A DNA stretch of 64,000 nt from Streptomyces sp. NBC_00154 (GCF_026342835.1 NZ_JAPEMI010000001.1:3168501-3232500), one strand, 5' to 3'; shown: positions 37,139-46,403, numbered from the stretch's first letter. Notes: generated from the sequence alone by a model not told the origin. A program made the numbers and translations.

Positions 37139-38662
37139 ATGACGGCGACCGCAGCCGCCCAGGACCGGCTCACGCCCCCAGGCCACCCGCAGCGCTGGAT
37201 GATCCTCGGTGTCATCTGTCTCGCCCAGCTCACCGTGCTGCTCGACAACACGGTCCTCAACGTCGCGATCCCCTCCCTCACGCGGGAGCTGGACGCGTCC
37301 ACCGCCGACGTGCAGTGGATGATCAACGCCTACTCGCTCGTCCAGTCGGGTCTGCTGCTCACCGCCGGCAGCTCCGCCGACCGGTACGGCCGCAAGAAGA
37401 TGCTGCTCGCGGGCCTCGCCCTGTTCGGTATCGGTTCTCTGGTGGCGGGGCTCGCCCAGTCGTCCGCGCAACTGATCGCCGCCCGTGCGGGCATGGGCAT
37501 CGGCGGTGCGCTGCTGATCACCACGACCCTGGCCGTCGTTGTCCAGATCTTCGACGACGCCGAGCGCGTGAAGGCGATCGGCATCTGGTCCACCGTCAAC
37601 TCGCTCGGTTTCGCCGTCGGGCCGCTGATCGGCGGAATCATGCTCGACCACTTCTGGTGGGGCGCGATCTTCCTGGTCAACATCCCGGTCGCGGTCATCG
37701 GCCTGGTCGCCGTGGTCCGGCTCGTACCCGAGTCCAAGAACCCGCGCGGCGACCGTCCCGACCTGCTCGGGGCGCTGCTCTCCACCATCGGCATGGCCGC
37801 TGTCGTGTACGCGATCATCTCCGGCCCCGGACACGGCTGGACCTCGGGCCACGTCCTGCTCACGGCCTTCACCGGGGTCGCCGTCCTCACCGGCTTCGTG
37901 CTGTGGGAGCTGCACATCCCGTACCCGATGCTGGACATGCACTTCTTCCGGAACCAGAAGTTCATCGGGGCGGTCGCGGGCGCGATCCTGGTGGCGTTCG
38001 GGATGGGCGGCTCGCTGTTCCTGCTCACCCAGCAGCTCCAGTTCGTCCTCGGCTACGAGCCGCTGGAGGCGGGCCTGCGTACGGCTCCGCTGGCGCTGAG
38101 CGTCGTCGCGCTGAACCTCACGGGCCTGGGCGCCAGGCTGGTGCCCAGGCTGGGCACGCCCGCCACCATCGCCGCCGGGATGAGTCTGCTGGCCGCGGGT
38201 CTCGCCGCGGTCGCCCTGCTCGGCGGCAACGGCTACGGCGGCATGCTGCTGGGCCTGGTCGTGATGGGCGCGGGTATCGCCCTCGCCATGCCCGCCATGG
38301 CCAACGCGATCATGAGCGCCATTCCGCCGGAGAAGGCGGGCGTGGGCGCCGGGGTCAACGGCACGCTGGCCGAATGCGGCAATGGGCTCGGGGTCGCGGT
38401 GCTCGGCGCCGTCCTGAACTCCCGGTTCGCCGCCCTGGTGCCGGCGGCGGTCGGCGCCGCCTCGCTGCCCGCCGCCGTCGCCGCGGCGACCGGCGACGGG
38501 GGGCGGCAGCGGATCACCGACGCCTTCGCCTCGGGACTGGAGACGAGTCAGCTGGTCGGAGCGGTGGCGGTGCTGGCCGGCGGTCTGCTCGCCGCCGTAC
38601 TCCTGCGGCGGGCGGAGCGGGCAGAATCGGCTCAGGCAGACTCGGCCGCGGTGGCGGCCTAG
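37139..38662 (+). CDS. DHA2-type MFS efflux transporter
   Basis: 507 residues from MTATAAAQDR with CCAGGAGC upstream. Fourteen-helix drug:H+ antiporter-2 pattern: motif VLLDNTVLNVAIPSL in helix 1, SADRYGRKKMLLAG as motif A, and LGFAVGPLIGGIMLD as motif C. It probably exports a drug or metabolite, with expression controlled by the operator cluster directly upstream and the TetR gene directly downstream. Confidence 0.92.
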   Translation: MTATAAAQDRLTPPGHPQRWMILGVICLAQLTVLLDNTVLNVAIPSLTRELDASTADVQWMINAYSLVQSGLLLTAGSSADRYGRKKMLLAGLALFGIGSLVAGLAQSSAQLIAARAGMGIGGALLITTTLAVVVQIFDDAERVKAIGIWSTVNSLGFAVGPLIGGIMLDHFWWGAIFLVNIPVAVIGLVAVVRLVPESKNPRGDRPDLLGALLSTIGMAAVVYAIISGPGHGWTSGHVLLTAFTGVAVLTGFVLWELHIPYPMLDMHFFRNQKFIGAVAGAILVAFGMGGSLFLLTQQLQFVLGYEPLEAGLRTAPLALSVVALNLTGLGARLVPRLGTPATIAAGMSLLAAGLAAVALLGGNGYGGMLLGLVVMGAGIALAMPAMANAIMSAIPPEKAGVGAGVNGTLAECGNGLGVAVLGAVLNSRFAALVPAAVGAASLPAAVAAATGDGGRQRITDAFASGLETSQLVGAVAVLAGGLLAAVLLRRAERAESAQADSAAVAA

Positions 38663-38756
38663 CATCAGGCGGGGCGTACCGGACCGTATGAATCCGGTTG
38701 TTGCGCACAGGGTACGGATCCGGTCCGTCCCGCCGGCAAGACGAGGAGAGTGCGCC

Positions 38757-39515
38757 ATGGCGTCCGCGGCCGACCGTGTGAAAAACCGTGCCCGGACCAG
38801 CGTCTGGCTGGACCGGCGGGGACCCTCGCGCACCCGCAGGGCCGATCAGCCGGCCGGCCTCGACCGCGAGAAGATCACCGCGGCAACGGTCCGGCTGCTG
38901 GACGCCGAGGGACTCGCCAAATTCTCCATGCGCCGGCTCGCCGCCGAGCTGGACGTCACCGCGATGTCCCTCTACTGGTACGTCGAGACCAAGGACGACC
39001 TGCTGGAGCTGGCCCTGGACTCGGTCTACAGCGAGATCGCGCCTCCCCGGGAGGAGGCGCACTGGCACGACCGGCTGCGCGAACTGGCCACCACCTATCG
39101 GGAACTGCTGGTCCGGCACATCTGGGTGTCGCCGCTCGCGGGGCACTTCCTCAATATCGGCCCGAACTCGATGCTGTTCTCGTACGCCGTCCAGGATGTG
39201 ATCCGGGCGACGGGGCTGCCGCTGCGCAGGCAGACGGGAGCACTCTCCGCGGTCTTCCAGTTCGTCTACGGATTCGGCACCATCGAGGGCCATTTCGTAC
39301 AGCGTTCCGCGCAGGCGGGACTCAGCCAGGACGAGTTCTTCCAGCAGGCAATGGGCACGATCCGCTCCCAGCCGCAGTTCAGCCGGATGGTGGAGTCCTC
39401 GCAGGACCTGATGGACGCCCGCGGCGGCGACACGGTCGAGGAGATGCGCGAGCGGGACTTCACCTTCGCCCTGGACCTGCTGATCGCGGGCATCGAGGCG
39501 ATGCGGGACCGCTGA
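38757..39515 (+). CDS. TetR-family repressor with TetR_C domain
   Basis: 252 residues from MASAADRV, GAGGAG upstream. A basic N-terminal arm precedes the HTH at about residues 40-86 (ITAATVRLLDAEGLAKFSMRRLA then LYWYVETKDDLLEL). A C-terminal TetR_C ligand domain follows. It sits 94 nt after the DHA2 transporter on the same strand and is the natural candidate to bind the TACGGTGTAC-type sites in front of that gene. Confidence 0.9.
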   Translation: MASAADRVKNRARTSVWLDRRGPSRTRRADQPAGLDREKITAATVRLLDAEGLAKFSMRRLAAELDVTAMSLYWYVETKDDLLELALDSVYSEIAPPREEAHWHDRLRELATTYRELLVRHIWVSPLAGHFLNIGPNSMLFSYAVQDVIRATGLPLRRQTGALSAVFQFVYGFGTIEGHFVQRSAQAGLSQDEFFQQAMGTIRSQPQFSRMVESSQDLMDARGGDTVEEMRERDFTFALDLLIAGIEAMRDR

Positions 39516-39539
39516 GATCCTGCCCGTCCCGTAGGACTC

Positions 39540-40490
39540 TCAGTACCCCCGTCCCACATCCACGGCCGTGTCCGGCACCCGCCCCTCCGCCATCGCCTCC
39601 CAGCACGCGGCGAAGTCGACGACGATGTCCTCGTCCGCCGTGATGCCCGCGGAGTGCGAGGTGATCACCGTACGCGGCAGCTGCCAGCACGGGTCGCCGG
39701 GCGCGGCGGGCTCCTCGGGCAGTACGTCGAGCACCGCGCGTCCCACCGCACCGGTGTGCAGGGCGGTCTCCAGCGCTTGCATGTCCACTGTCGCGCCCCG
39801 GCCGACGTTGATGAATGTGGCTCCGCCCATGCCCGCGAAGCGGTCCGTCCCGAAGAAGCCGTCCGTCGCGGGGGTCAGCGGCAGCGTGGAGACCACCCAC
39901 CGCGCCGAGGCGAGCGACTGCGCGTCGTCGTCCGCCCCGACGACCCGGTCGAAGCCGGCCGATGCCGTACGAGCCCCGCGCCCGACGCCCACGGTCCGGA
40001 TGCCGCACGCCCGCAGCTGACCGGCGACGGCCGAGCCGATGCGACCGGTCCCGTAGATCACGGCGGTCTGCCCGGAGGCGAGTTCGGAGGGGATACGGCG
40101 CCACTCGGCCCGTGCGTGCTGGGCGGCGAACTCGGGGACGGACTGGCAGTCGGCGAGCACCCAGGCCAGTACGTACTGGGCGATCCGCTCACCCATACGG
40201 CCCACTGTCCGGGTGAGCAGCGCCCCGGACGGCCACGGTCCGGCGCTGAGCAGTGCGTCCGTACCGGCGTTCACGCTGTGGAACCACACCAACGGCCCGC
40301 CCCGCAGCGCATCCGGCAGCGTGGCCCCGACGCAGATGAAAGGTTCCTCCGGTGGGGTGCCGGAGAAACCCTGTTCCACCGGGCGGCCGGTGATCCGCTC
40401 CAGGCCGCGGACGACGGAGGCGCCGACGGTCGGTGCGGCCAGCAGCCGGGCCCGGGCGAGCAGGCCCGGCGCCGGAAGGTTCTCACTCAT
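39540..40490 (-). CDS. D-2-hydroxyacid dehydrogenase family oxidoreductase
   Basis: 316 residues. NAD-binding Rossmann motif YGTGRIGSAVAGQL at about 145-158, INVGRGATVDM, VLDVLPEEP (catalytic Glu) and ITSHSAGIT (catalytic His). The N-terminal catalytic subdomain is shorter than in lactate or glycerate dehydrogenases, so the substrate is unclear. Just downstream (13 nt) of the F420-type oxidoreductase gene on the same strand, so probably co-transcribed. Confidence 0.87.
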   Translation of the reverse strand: MSENLPAPGLLARARLLAAPTVGASVVRGLERITGRPVEQGFSGTPPEEPFICVGATLPDALRGGPLVWFHSVNAGTDALLSAGPWPSGALLTRTVGRMGERIAQYVLAWVLADCQSVPEFAAQHARAEWRRIPSELASGQTAVIYGTGRIGSAVAGQLRACGIRTVGVGRGARTASAGFDRVVGADDDAQSLASARWVVSTLPLTPATDGFFGTDRFAGMGGATFINVGRGATVDMQALETALHTGAVGRAVLDVLPEEPAAPGDPCWQLPRTVITSHSAGITADEDIVVDFAACWEAMAEGRVPDTAVDVGRGY

Positions 40491-40503
40491 CCCGGAGCAG
40501 CGG

Positions 40504-40974
40504 TCAGTTGCCGGGCGCCAGGTGGGCGGGGAAACCGCCCGTAGCGATGGGCCCCCACCGCTCCGGAGTGATCCGGATGATCGACTTGCCCTGCTTCACC
40601 ATCGCCGCCCGGTACTCGTCCCAGTCCGGATGCTCCCCCGAGATGTTCCGGAAGTACTCGACGAGCGGCTCGACCGAGTCGGGCGCATCGACCACCTCGG
40701 CCGAGCCGTCGATCTGCACCCACGCCCCGTCCCAGTCGTCCGACAGGACGATCACGCTGACGCGCTCGTCCCGCTTCGCGTTACGGGTCTTGGCCCGTTC
40801 GGGGTACGTCGAGACGACGATCCGGCCCGAGTCGTCGACGCCGCAGGTCAGCGGCGAGCCCTGGGGGCGGCCGTCGGACCGGGTGGTCAGCAGGATCGCC
40901 CGGTGCCGGGGCCGTACGAACGCCAGCAACTCGTCGAGCTCCACGGCGGTGTTGGTCGCGATGTTGGGTGCCAT
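40504..40974 (-). CDS. PPOX-class (split beta-barrel) F420- or FMN-dependent oxidoreductase
   Basis: 156 residues. Typical pattern: ELLAFVRPRHRAILLTTRSDGRPQGSPLT, then GRIVVSTYPERAKTRNAKRDERVSV and a C-terminal IIRITPERWGP. Actinobacterial members usually use F420H2 or bind heme or biliverdin; the cofactor cannot be fixed by eye. It lies 9 nt downstream of the YceI gene on the same strand. Confidence 0.87.
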   Translation of the reverse strand: MAPNIATNTAVELDELLAFVRPRHRAILLTTRSDGRPQGSPLTCGVDDSGRIVVSTYPERAKTRNAKRDERVSVIVLSDDWDGAWVQIDGSAEVVDAPDSVEPLVEYFRNISGEHPDWDEYRAAMVKQGKSIIRITPERWGPIATGGFPAHLAPGN

Positions 40975-40983
40975 GTCCGCAGA

Positions 40984-41799
40984 CTACGACGGCAGGGAGT
41001 CACCCTGCACGGCCTGGATGTCGAGCTCGATCCGGAGCGTCGTGCCGATCGCCGAGATGCCGGCCTGGACCACCTGGTTGTAGTTCATGGCGAAGTCGTC
41101 GCGGCGCAGCTCGGCCGTGGCGCTGAACGCCGCGCGCGTCCCGCCCCACGGGTCGGGCCCGGTACCGAGGTAGCTCAGGTTCAGGTCGACGCTCCGCGCG
41201 ACACCGTGCATCGTCAGCTCGCCGTGCACGGTCCAGCGGTCGGGACCGGCCGGTTCCAGCCCGTGGGAGCGGTACGTGATCTCCGGGAACCGGTCCGAGT
41301 CGAGGAAGTCCGCCGACCGCAGGTGCTTGTCCCGCATGTCGTTGCCGGTGTCGATGCTGGCCGCGCTGATGACGGCGTCGACCCGGGACCGGTGGAGCTC
41401 CTCGGCGATCTCGATCCGGCCGCTGAACTCGGTGAACCGGCCGTGCACGCTGGAGATCCCCAGGTGCTGCGCGACCGCGCCCACCGAGGAGTGCGCCGGG
41501 TCCAGCGACCAGGCGCCCGGCGGCGGCAACTCCACGCCGCCCTGGCGGGCCAGCACCACCGTGCCGGCCTCGACCCGGCCGCTCGCCGTGACGAGGGCGG
41601 TCGACGCGGCCGGCGCGTACCCGACCGCGGTCACGATCACCGTGTACGCGCCGGCGGGCAGCAGCGCGTCGGTCCGAACCGCCCCGTCCTCGTCGGCCGC
41701 GGCTCGCAGCACCTGGGTGCCGGTCATGTCGGTCACCGTCACGACCGCGTGCTGGACGGCCCAGCCGTCCCGCGTCCGTACCTGTGCGCGAAGTGCCAT
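40984..41799 (-). CDS. YceI family protein with N-terminal carboxypeptidase-regulatory-like domain
   Basis: 271 residues, AAGGAGAG 7 nt upstream of ATG. Residues 1-85 form a beta-sandwich of the carboxypeptidase-regulatory type (VTDMTGTQVLRAAADEDG, then AGAYTVIVTAVGYAP). The YceI lipocalin-like barrel covers about 95-268 (WSLDPAHSSVGAVAQHLGISSVHGRF; KHLRSADFLDSDRFPEI). YceI proteins bind polyisoprenoids. There is no signal peptide. The N-terminal domain resembles those on the transporter encoded just upstream, pointing to a shared function. Confidence 0.9.
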   Translation of the reverse strand: MALRAQVRTRDGWAVQHAVVTVTDMTGTQVLRAAADEDGAVRTDALLPAGAYTVIVTAVGYAPAASTALVTASGRVEAGTVVLARQGGVELPPPGAWSLDPAHSSVGAVAQHLGISSVHGRFTEFSGRIEIAEELHRSRVDAVISAASIDTGNDMRDKHLRSADFLDSDRFPEITYRSHGLEPAGPDRWTVHGELTMHGVARSVDLNLSYLGTGPDPWGGTRAAFSATAELRRDDFAMNYNQVVQAGISAIGTTLRIELDIQAVQGDSLPS

Positions 41800-41821
41800 C
41801 CCGTTTCTCTCCTTGCTCCAT

Positions 41822-41834
41822 GACTCAATGAGTC
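41822..41834. promoter_or_regulatory. small palindrome ahead of the YceI gene
   Basis: GACTCA-A-TGAGTC, 23 nt upstream of the YceI start codon and overlapping the likely 5' leader. Possible operator. Confidence 0.4.
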
Positions 41835-41893
41835 GGGCCCCGGGGCGGGGACGGCAGGCCGTCCCCTGCCTGCCGTCCCCACCACCGGGGCCC
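41835..41893 (-). terminator. nested hairpin between MFS and YceI genes
   Basis: Inner stem GGGGACGGCAGGC (41847-41859) with GCCTGCCGTCCCC (41868-41880), nested in outer arms GGGCCCCGG (41835-41843) and CCGGGGCCC (41885-41893). It lies between two same-strand genes, so it may end or attenuate the transporter transcript. Confidence 0.6.
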
Positions 41894-41955
41894 ATTTCCA
41901 CCGGGGGCAGCCTCTCCGCTCGAAGAGCTGTCCACCAGGGGTCTGTGTTACTCGG

Positions 41956-44439
41956 TCACTCGCCGGGGTGGGCGAGCTCGATGTCGTGGCCGTCGACCCC
42001 GCGACCGGCCACGGTCAGCGCGCCGGCCACCGGCGGGTATCCGGTTGCGATGACCGAGTACTCGCCCGCGTCCAGGTCGGCGAAGGCGTACGCCCCGTCC
42101 TCCCCGGTCGTCGAGGTGGCGACCACGTTGCCCGCCGCGTCGACCAGCGTGACGCGCGCGTCCGGCAGCGGCCGCAGCGCGGCACCGGCCCGCACGACAC
42201 CCTGGACCAGCGCACCGGACTGCAGTGCGGCGTCGATCCGGGTGACTCCCTGGCCGCCGATCTCCACCGGCAGCGCCAGCGGACGGTATCCGGCGGCGTT
42301 CACCGCGACGGTCACCGCACCGGGCACCAGCTCGGCGAAGGTGAACTCGCCGTTCTCGGTGGACTTGCCGGTGGCCAGCACATCGCCGCGCACATCGGTC
42401 ACGATGACCATGGCGCCGTCGACCGGAGCGCCGCTCTCGGCGGCCCGCACGGTCCCGGCCAGGCCACTCGTACCGACGAGCAGGATGTCGTACGACAGCT
42501 GCTCGTCGCCGACGACCACGGTGGACGCCTGCGGCTGGAATCCGTCGGCGGACGCGATCAGGACGTAGCTGCCGGAGCCCGGCGCCTGCACGCCGTAGCT
42601 GCCGTCGGCCTGGGCGACGGAGCGCCCCAGCTGCCGGCCGCCCAGCGAGATCAGCGTGACGGCGGCACCGGCCACGGGTACGCCCTCGGCGCCCCGCACC
42701 ACACCGCGCACCGCCGTGCCCGGCACGGTTGCTGCCGGAGCTTCGAGCGTGTCGACCGAGGTGACCCCGGCCGCGCCTTCGGCGACGAGCGCGGCGGCAC
42801 CGGACGGGACCTCGGCGAGGACCGCGGCAGGAACCTCGGCCTCCGCCGGGGCGTCGTTCGCGGCGTTCGTCTTCAGCGCGACCTCCTTGATGAAGATCGT
42901 GATCAGGAAGGCGATCAGCGCGGCCGGAGCGGCGTACAGGAAGACATCGCCGACACCGTGCCCGTAGGCGCTCTCCACGACCGTGCGGAACGGTGCGGGC
43001 AGCTTGTCCAGGTCGGGGATGCCCCCGCCGCCGGTACCGCCGTGGCCCAGGGCCGCGCCCTTCGGACCGAGGTCCGCGAGGCCGTCCTTGACGTACTGGG
43101 TGACGCGGTTCCCCAGGACGGCGCCCAGCGCCGAGACGCCGATCGCACCGCCGAGGGAACGGAAGAAGGTGACGACGGAGCTGGCCGAGCCGAGGTCGGA
43201 CGGGGCGACCTGGTTCTGCGTGGCGAGCACCAGGTTCTGCATCATCATGCCGATGCCGAGACCCATCACGAACATGAAGATCGCGATGTGCCAGTACGTC
43301 GTGTCGTACCTGATGGTGCCGAGCATCCCGAGCCCGGCGGTGACCAGGAAGCCACCGCTGACCAGCCAGGCCTTCCAGCGGCCGGTCTTGGTGATGATCT
43401 GGCCGGAGATGGTCGACGAGAGGAACAGACCCGTGATCATCGGGATCGTCATGACGCCGGACATCGTCGGCGACTTGCCGCGCGCCAGCTGGAAGTACTG
43501 GCTGAAGAAGACGGTGCCCGCGAACATCGCGATACCGACGAACAGCGAGGCGACCGAGGCCAGCGTGATGGTGCGGTTACGGAAGAGGCGCAGCGGGATG
43601 ATCGGCTCGCTGGCCCGGGACTCCGTGAAGACGAAGAGAGCGGCGAGCACCGCGGAGCCGGCCAGCATCGCGGCGGTCTGCCAGGACATCCAGTCGTACT
43701 TGTCGCCCGCGAAGGTCACCCAGAGCAGCAGCAGCGAGACGGCGGCGCTGATGAAGAACGCACCCGTCCAGTCGACCTTGACCTCGCGCTTGACGACCGG
43801 GAGCTTCAGGGTCTTCTGGAGCACGATCAGTGCGATGACCGCGAACGGCACACCGACGTAGAAGCACCAGCGCCAGCCCATCCAGCTGGTGTCGGTGATG
43901 ACACCGCCGAGCAGCGGGCCACCGACGGTGGCGACGGCGAAGACCGCGCCGAGGTAGCCGCTGTAGCGACCGCGCTCACGCGGGGCGATCATCGCGGCCA
44001 TCACGATCTGGGCGAGGGCGGAGAGACCGCCGACGCCGATGCCCTGCACGACACGGCAGGCGATGAGCATGCCGCTGCTGGTCGACAGACCGGCCACGAC
44101 CGAGCCCGCGACGTAGATGATCAGCGCTATCTGGACCAGCAGCTTCTTGCTGAACAGGTCGGAGAGCTTGCCCCACAGAGGCGTGGTGGCCGTCATCGCG
44201 AGCAGCGAGGCCGTGACGACCCAGGTGTACGCGGACTGGCCGCCACCGAGGTCCGAGATGATCTCGGGAAGAGCGTTGGAGACGACGGTCGACGACAGGA
44301 TCGCGACAAACATGCCGAGCAGCAGCCCGGTCAGTGCTTCCATGATCTGCCGGTGTGTCATCGGCGCGCCGTCGGAGGAACTGATTCCCCCGTGCTTGGC
44401 GTGGCCGCCCCGCACACCGGTGGGTGTGGTCGTAGCCAT
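41956..44439 (-). CDS. DHA2-type MFS transporter with C-terminal carboxypeptidase-regulatory-like repeats
   Basis: 827 residues from MATTTPTG, with AAGGAA upstream. Residues about 30-540 are a DHA2 MFS with 14 helices (LLGMFVAILSSTVVSNALPEI; PLWGKLSDLFSKKLL; VGGPLLGGVITD). After the last helix (AALIAFLITIFIKEVAL) a linker leads to three beta-sandwich repeats at about 585-665, 665-745 and 745-827, each with an Asp-Gly-x-Tyr/Phe ... AGxY motif. That tail is absent from ordinary MFS proteins of about 500 residues and is predicted cytoplasmic. Follows the MarR gene by 23 nt. Confidence 0.92.
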   Translation of the reverse strand: MATTTPTGVRGGHAKHGGISSSDGAPMTHRQIMEALTGLLLGMFVAILSSTVVSNALPEIISDLGGGQSAYTWVVTASLLAMTATTPLWGKLSDLFSKKLLVQIALIIYVAGSVVAGLSTSSGMLIACRVVQGIGVGGLSALAQIVMAAMIAPRERGRYSGYLGAVFAVATVGGPLLGGVITDTSWMGWRWCFYVGVPFAVIALIVLQKTLKLPVVKREVKVDWTGAFFISAAVSLLLLWVTFAGDKYDWMSWQTAAMLAGSAVLAALFVFTESRASEPIIPLRLFRNRTITLASVASLFVGIAMFAGTVFFSQYFQLARGKSPTMSGVMTIPMITGLFLSSTISGQIITKTGRWKAWLVSGGFLVTAGLGMLGTIRYDTTYWHIAIFMFVMGLGIGMMMQNLVLATQNQVAPSDLGSASSVVTFFRSLGGAIGVSALGAVLGNRVTQYVKDGLADLGPKGAALGHGGTGGGGIPDLDKLPAPFRTVVESAYGHGVGDVFLYAAPAALIAFLITIFIKEVALKTNAANDAPAEAEVPAAVLAEVPSGAAALVAEGAAGVTSVDTLEAPAATVPGTAVRGVVRGAEGVPVAGAAVTLISLGGRQLGRSVAQADGSYGVQAPGSGSYVLIASADGFQPQASTVVVGDEQLSYDILLVGTSGLAGTVRAAESGAPVDGAMVIVTDVRGDVLATGKSTENGEFTFAELVPGAVTVAVNAAGYRPLALPVEIGGQGVTRIDAALQSGALVQGVVRAGAALRPLPDARVTLVDAAGNVVATSTTGEDGAYAFADLDAGEYSVIATGYPPVAGALTVAGRGVDGHDIELAHPGE

Positions 44440-44462
44440 TGAGTTCCTTGTCTTTGCTTCTG

Positions 44463-44984
44463 TTACACGGGTGTACGGGTGTACAAGTCGTCGTCGCTGT
44501 CGGCGGGCCGCAGACGGCACTCGTCGCTGTGCTTTCCGGGGGCGCACCCGCCGGAGCCGCGACGGGCGAAACTGTCGCGCAGCCGGGCCAGCAGCGTGGT
44601 GAGCTGTCCGACGTCGTCGTCGGACCATTCCTGAAGGTGATGGGCGAACATGTCGGTGACCCGCAGGTTCAGATCGACGAGTACGTCGTCTCCCGCGGGG
44701 GTCAGCCGCAGGATGCGGGACCGCTTGTCCGCCGGGTCAGGAGACCGTTCTATCCAGCCGCGCTCGGCCACATGGGCGACATGTCGGCTGGTCACCGACA
44801 TATCGACGGCCAGCAGCTCGGCCAGTCTGCTGATCCGCATCTCGCCGTGCTGATCGAGGAGGGCCAGCACGGCGGCGGATCCGCCAGGACATTCAGCAGG
44901 CAGGGCGCGGGCGAGTCCGCGTTTGACGGCTCCGACGGCGCTGAGTTGCCGGGCCAGTTCTTCGTACTGACTCCGTGCGGCCAC
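44463..44984 (-). CDS. MarR-family regulator
   Basis: 173 residues. The GTG start at 44984 (VAARSQYEEL) has GGGGGT 4-5 nt upstream; a GTG seven codons earlier is possible. The winged helix covers about 45-110 (MRISRLAELLAVDMSVTSRHVAHVAERG; DPADKRSRILRLTPAG). It is upstream of, and probably co-transcribed with, the transporter and YceI genes, and likely regulates them from the inverted repeats in front of itself. Confidence 0.9.
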   Translation of the reverse strand: MAARSQYEELARQLSAVGAVKRGLARALPAECPGGSAAVLALLDQHGEMRISRLAELLAVDMSVTSRHVAHVAERGWIERSPDPADKRSRILRLTPAGDDVLVDLNLRVTDMFAHHLQEWSDDDVGQLTTLLARLRDSFARRGSGGCAPGKHSDECRLRPADSDDDLYTRTPV

Positions 44985-45013
44985 GGGACCCCCAGACTGT
45001 TCCACTGCATGTT

Positions 45014-45058
45014 GTTGCTTAGGGCAACCATAAAACCCGTTGGTTGCTGCAGGCAAAC
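45014..45058. promoter_or_regulatory. two GTTGC/GCAAC inverted repeats upstream of MarR
   Basis: Site 1: GTTGCTTAGGGCAAC (45014-45028). Site 2: GTTGCTGCAGGCAAAC (45043-45058), 29 nt away. Both are short inverted repeats of MarR-operator size within 75 nt of the MarR start, in a locally AT-richer promoter region. Confidence 0.7.
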
Positions 45059-45259
45059 GAAAACGGCCTTGCATAAGTAAAGGAACGCAAAAGGCTGCGT
45101 AGGGACCGGGTCAAACGCCCAGCGTGCGCCCGGCGCACTTCGCGGCCGTGTGCATCGCGCCACAGCCCGCAGCGGTTCACGGGTTCTCCGTCTCCGGCGC
45201 GGGGCCTTCACCGACCCGGGGGTTGGGCCGCACCCCCGAGTTCGCTAGGGTCCTGGCCC

Positions 45260-45469
45260 ATGGCACACAACCCCCATGCCCCCCAGGGCCCCGAGGGCAA
45301 CTACGACCCGGCGGGCAGCACTCAGATGTTCCGCGCCTTCGTCGACGAGGGCGAGCCGCAGCGCCGGCAGCAGCCGGCCGCGTCGTCCGGACCGAAGACC
45401 GGGGTGATCGTCGCCGTCGTCGCGGTGGTTGTCATCCTCGGTGCGATCGCCTGGCTCGCGCTCGGCTGA
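45260..45469 (+). CDS. small single-span membrane protein
   Basis: 69 residues. The N-terminal 46 are hydrophilic and Pro/Gln-rich (MAHNPHAPQGPEGNYDPAGS), followed by one membrane helix at the C-terminus (VIVAVVAVVVILGAIAWLAL). No ribosome site is obvious. Tail-anchored topology is likely. I know of no function; similar small proteins are common in Streptomyces. Confidence 0.65.
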   Translation: MAHNPHAPQGPEGNYDPAGSTQMFRAFVDEGEPQRRQQPAASSGPKTGVIVAVVAVVVILGAIAWLALG

Positions 45470-45492
45470 CCTGGCTCCGCTCTCTCCATCCG

Positions 45493-46326
45493 TCACTTCC
45501 AGACGGCGGTGACGTCCCGGGTCTCGATATGCATGCCCAGGGGCACCCGCCAGGCGTCCACACAGACGGTGTACGTCTTCTTCCGCGCCGCTCCCGCGTC
45601 GATCGGCGCGGGCAGCGGCGCTGTCGATTCGATGGTCGCCCAGTCGATTCCCAGCGCGCCGATGATGTGCGTGGCGAAGGTGACCGTTCCCGAACGGACC
45701 GGTGAGCCACCGGTATTGCGGAACTCGACGGTCACCTTCTCGCACCAGCGGTCATCGGCCGCCGCCCGCTCGGGTGCGCTCAGCGTGAGTACGGCAGGCC
45801 CGGCGGGTGCGGTGGACCCTGGTGCGGACGGGGTGGAGGGGCCCTGCGGGACACCTCCCGTGCCGACGGAGCCGGTGCCACCGGCGCCGTCGGCGCTCCC
45901 CGTGCCGCCGGTGTGGTCGCTGCTCGAGCTGCTTGCGGAGCCCGTGGTGCCACCGGTGACGGCGCCGGACGAGCCGGGCGACTGCGTGCCGCGGCCCGCG
46001 CCGTCCCCCGTAGCGCCCGCCCCGCCCGGGGCGCCGCTCTGCGCGGAGGAGCCCGGCTTCGGCTCCGCGCCTTCTCCGGCGTCACCGCCTCCGCCGTCGC
46101 CCCCGGCGCCGTCCAGCGGGATCAGCGTCACCTTCCCCGAGGGGGCCACCGCCCCCGTCGGTGCCTTCTCCGGCCCCGTACCCGCCGCGCCGACCGCCAC
46201 ATAGCCGTCGTCCCCGCCCGTCCCCGCGCCACAGGCGGCGAGCACGCCGCCCAGGCACAGCACGGCCGCCGAGGCAGCGAACACTGTGCCCCGGCGGCCG
46301 GTCGAGCCCCACGTCTGACGTCGCAT
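45493..46326 (-). CDS. secreted lipoprotein with Gly/Ser-rich linker
   Basis: 277 residues. Lipobox GVLAAC at about residues 27-32. Residues about 70-175 are a low-complexity Gly/Ser/Thr/Pro/Ala linker. The C-terminal 100 residues form a compact, likely beta-sandwich domain with two Cys (RWCEKVTVEFRNTGGSPVRSG ... YTVCVDAWRVPLG), resembling small cellulose-binding or immunoglobulin-like modules (W-C ... N-T-G). No enzymatic motif. Probably a surface-displayed binding protein; uncharacterised. Confidence 0.75.
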   Translation of the reverse strand: MRRQTWGSTGRRGTVFAASAAVLCLGGVLAACGAGTGGDDGYVAVGAAGTGPEKAPTGAVAPSGKVTLIPLDGAGGDGGGGDAGEGAEPKPGSSAQSGAPGGAGATGDGAGRGTQSPGSSGAVTGGTTGSASSSSSDHTGGTGSADGAGGTGSVGTGGVPQGPSTPSAPGSTAPAGPAVLTLSAPERAAADDRWCEKVTVEFRNTGGSPVRSGTVTFATHIIGALGIDWATIESTAPLPAPIDAGAARKKTYTVCVDAWRVPLGMHIETRDVTAVWK

Positions 46327-46403
46327 CGCGCCAGTGTGGCTGACGGTCCGTCAATTCGGAACCCTCGTGCCCCAGTACGGCGTTCGGCGGCGCCCGGCCC
46401 CGG

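Noticed and set aside
41968..44442. 824-codon plus-strand frame
   Set aside because: Antisense to the MFS/carboxypeptidase-regulatory gene; Arg/Asp/Gly-rich translation typical of a shadow frame.
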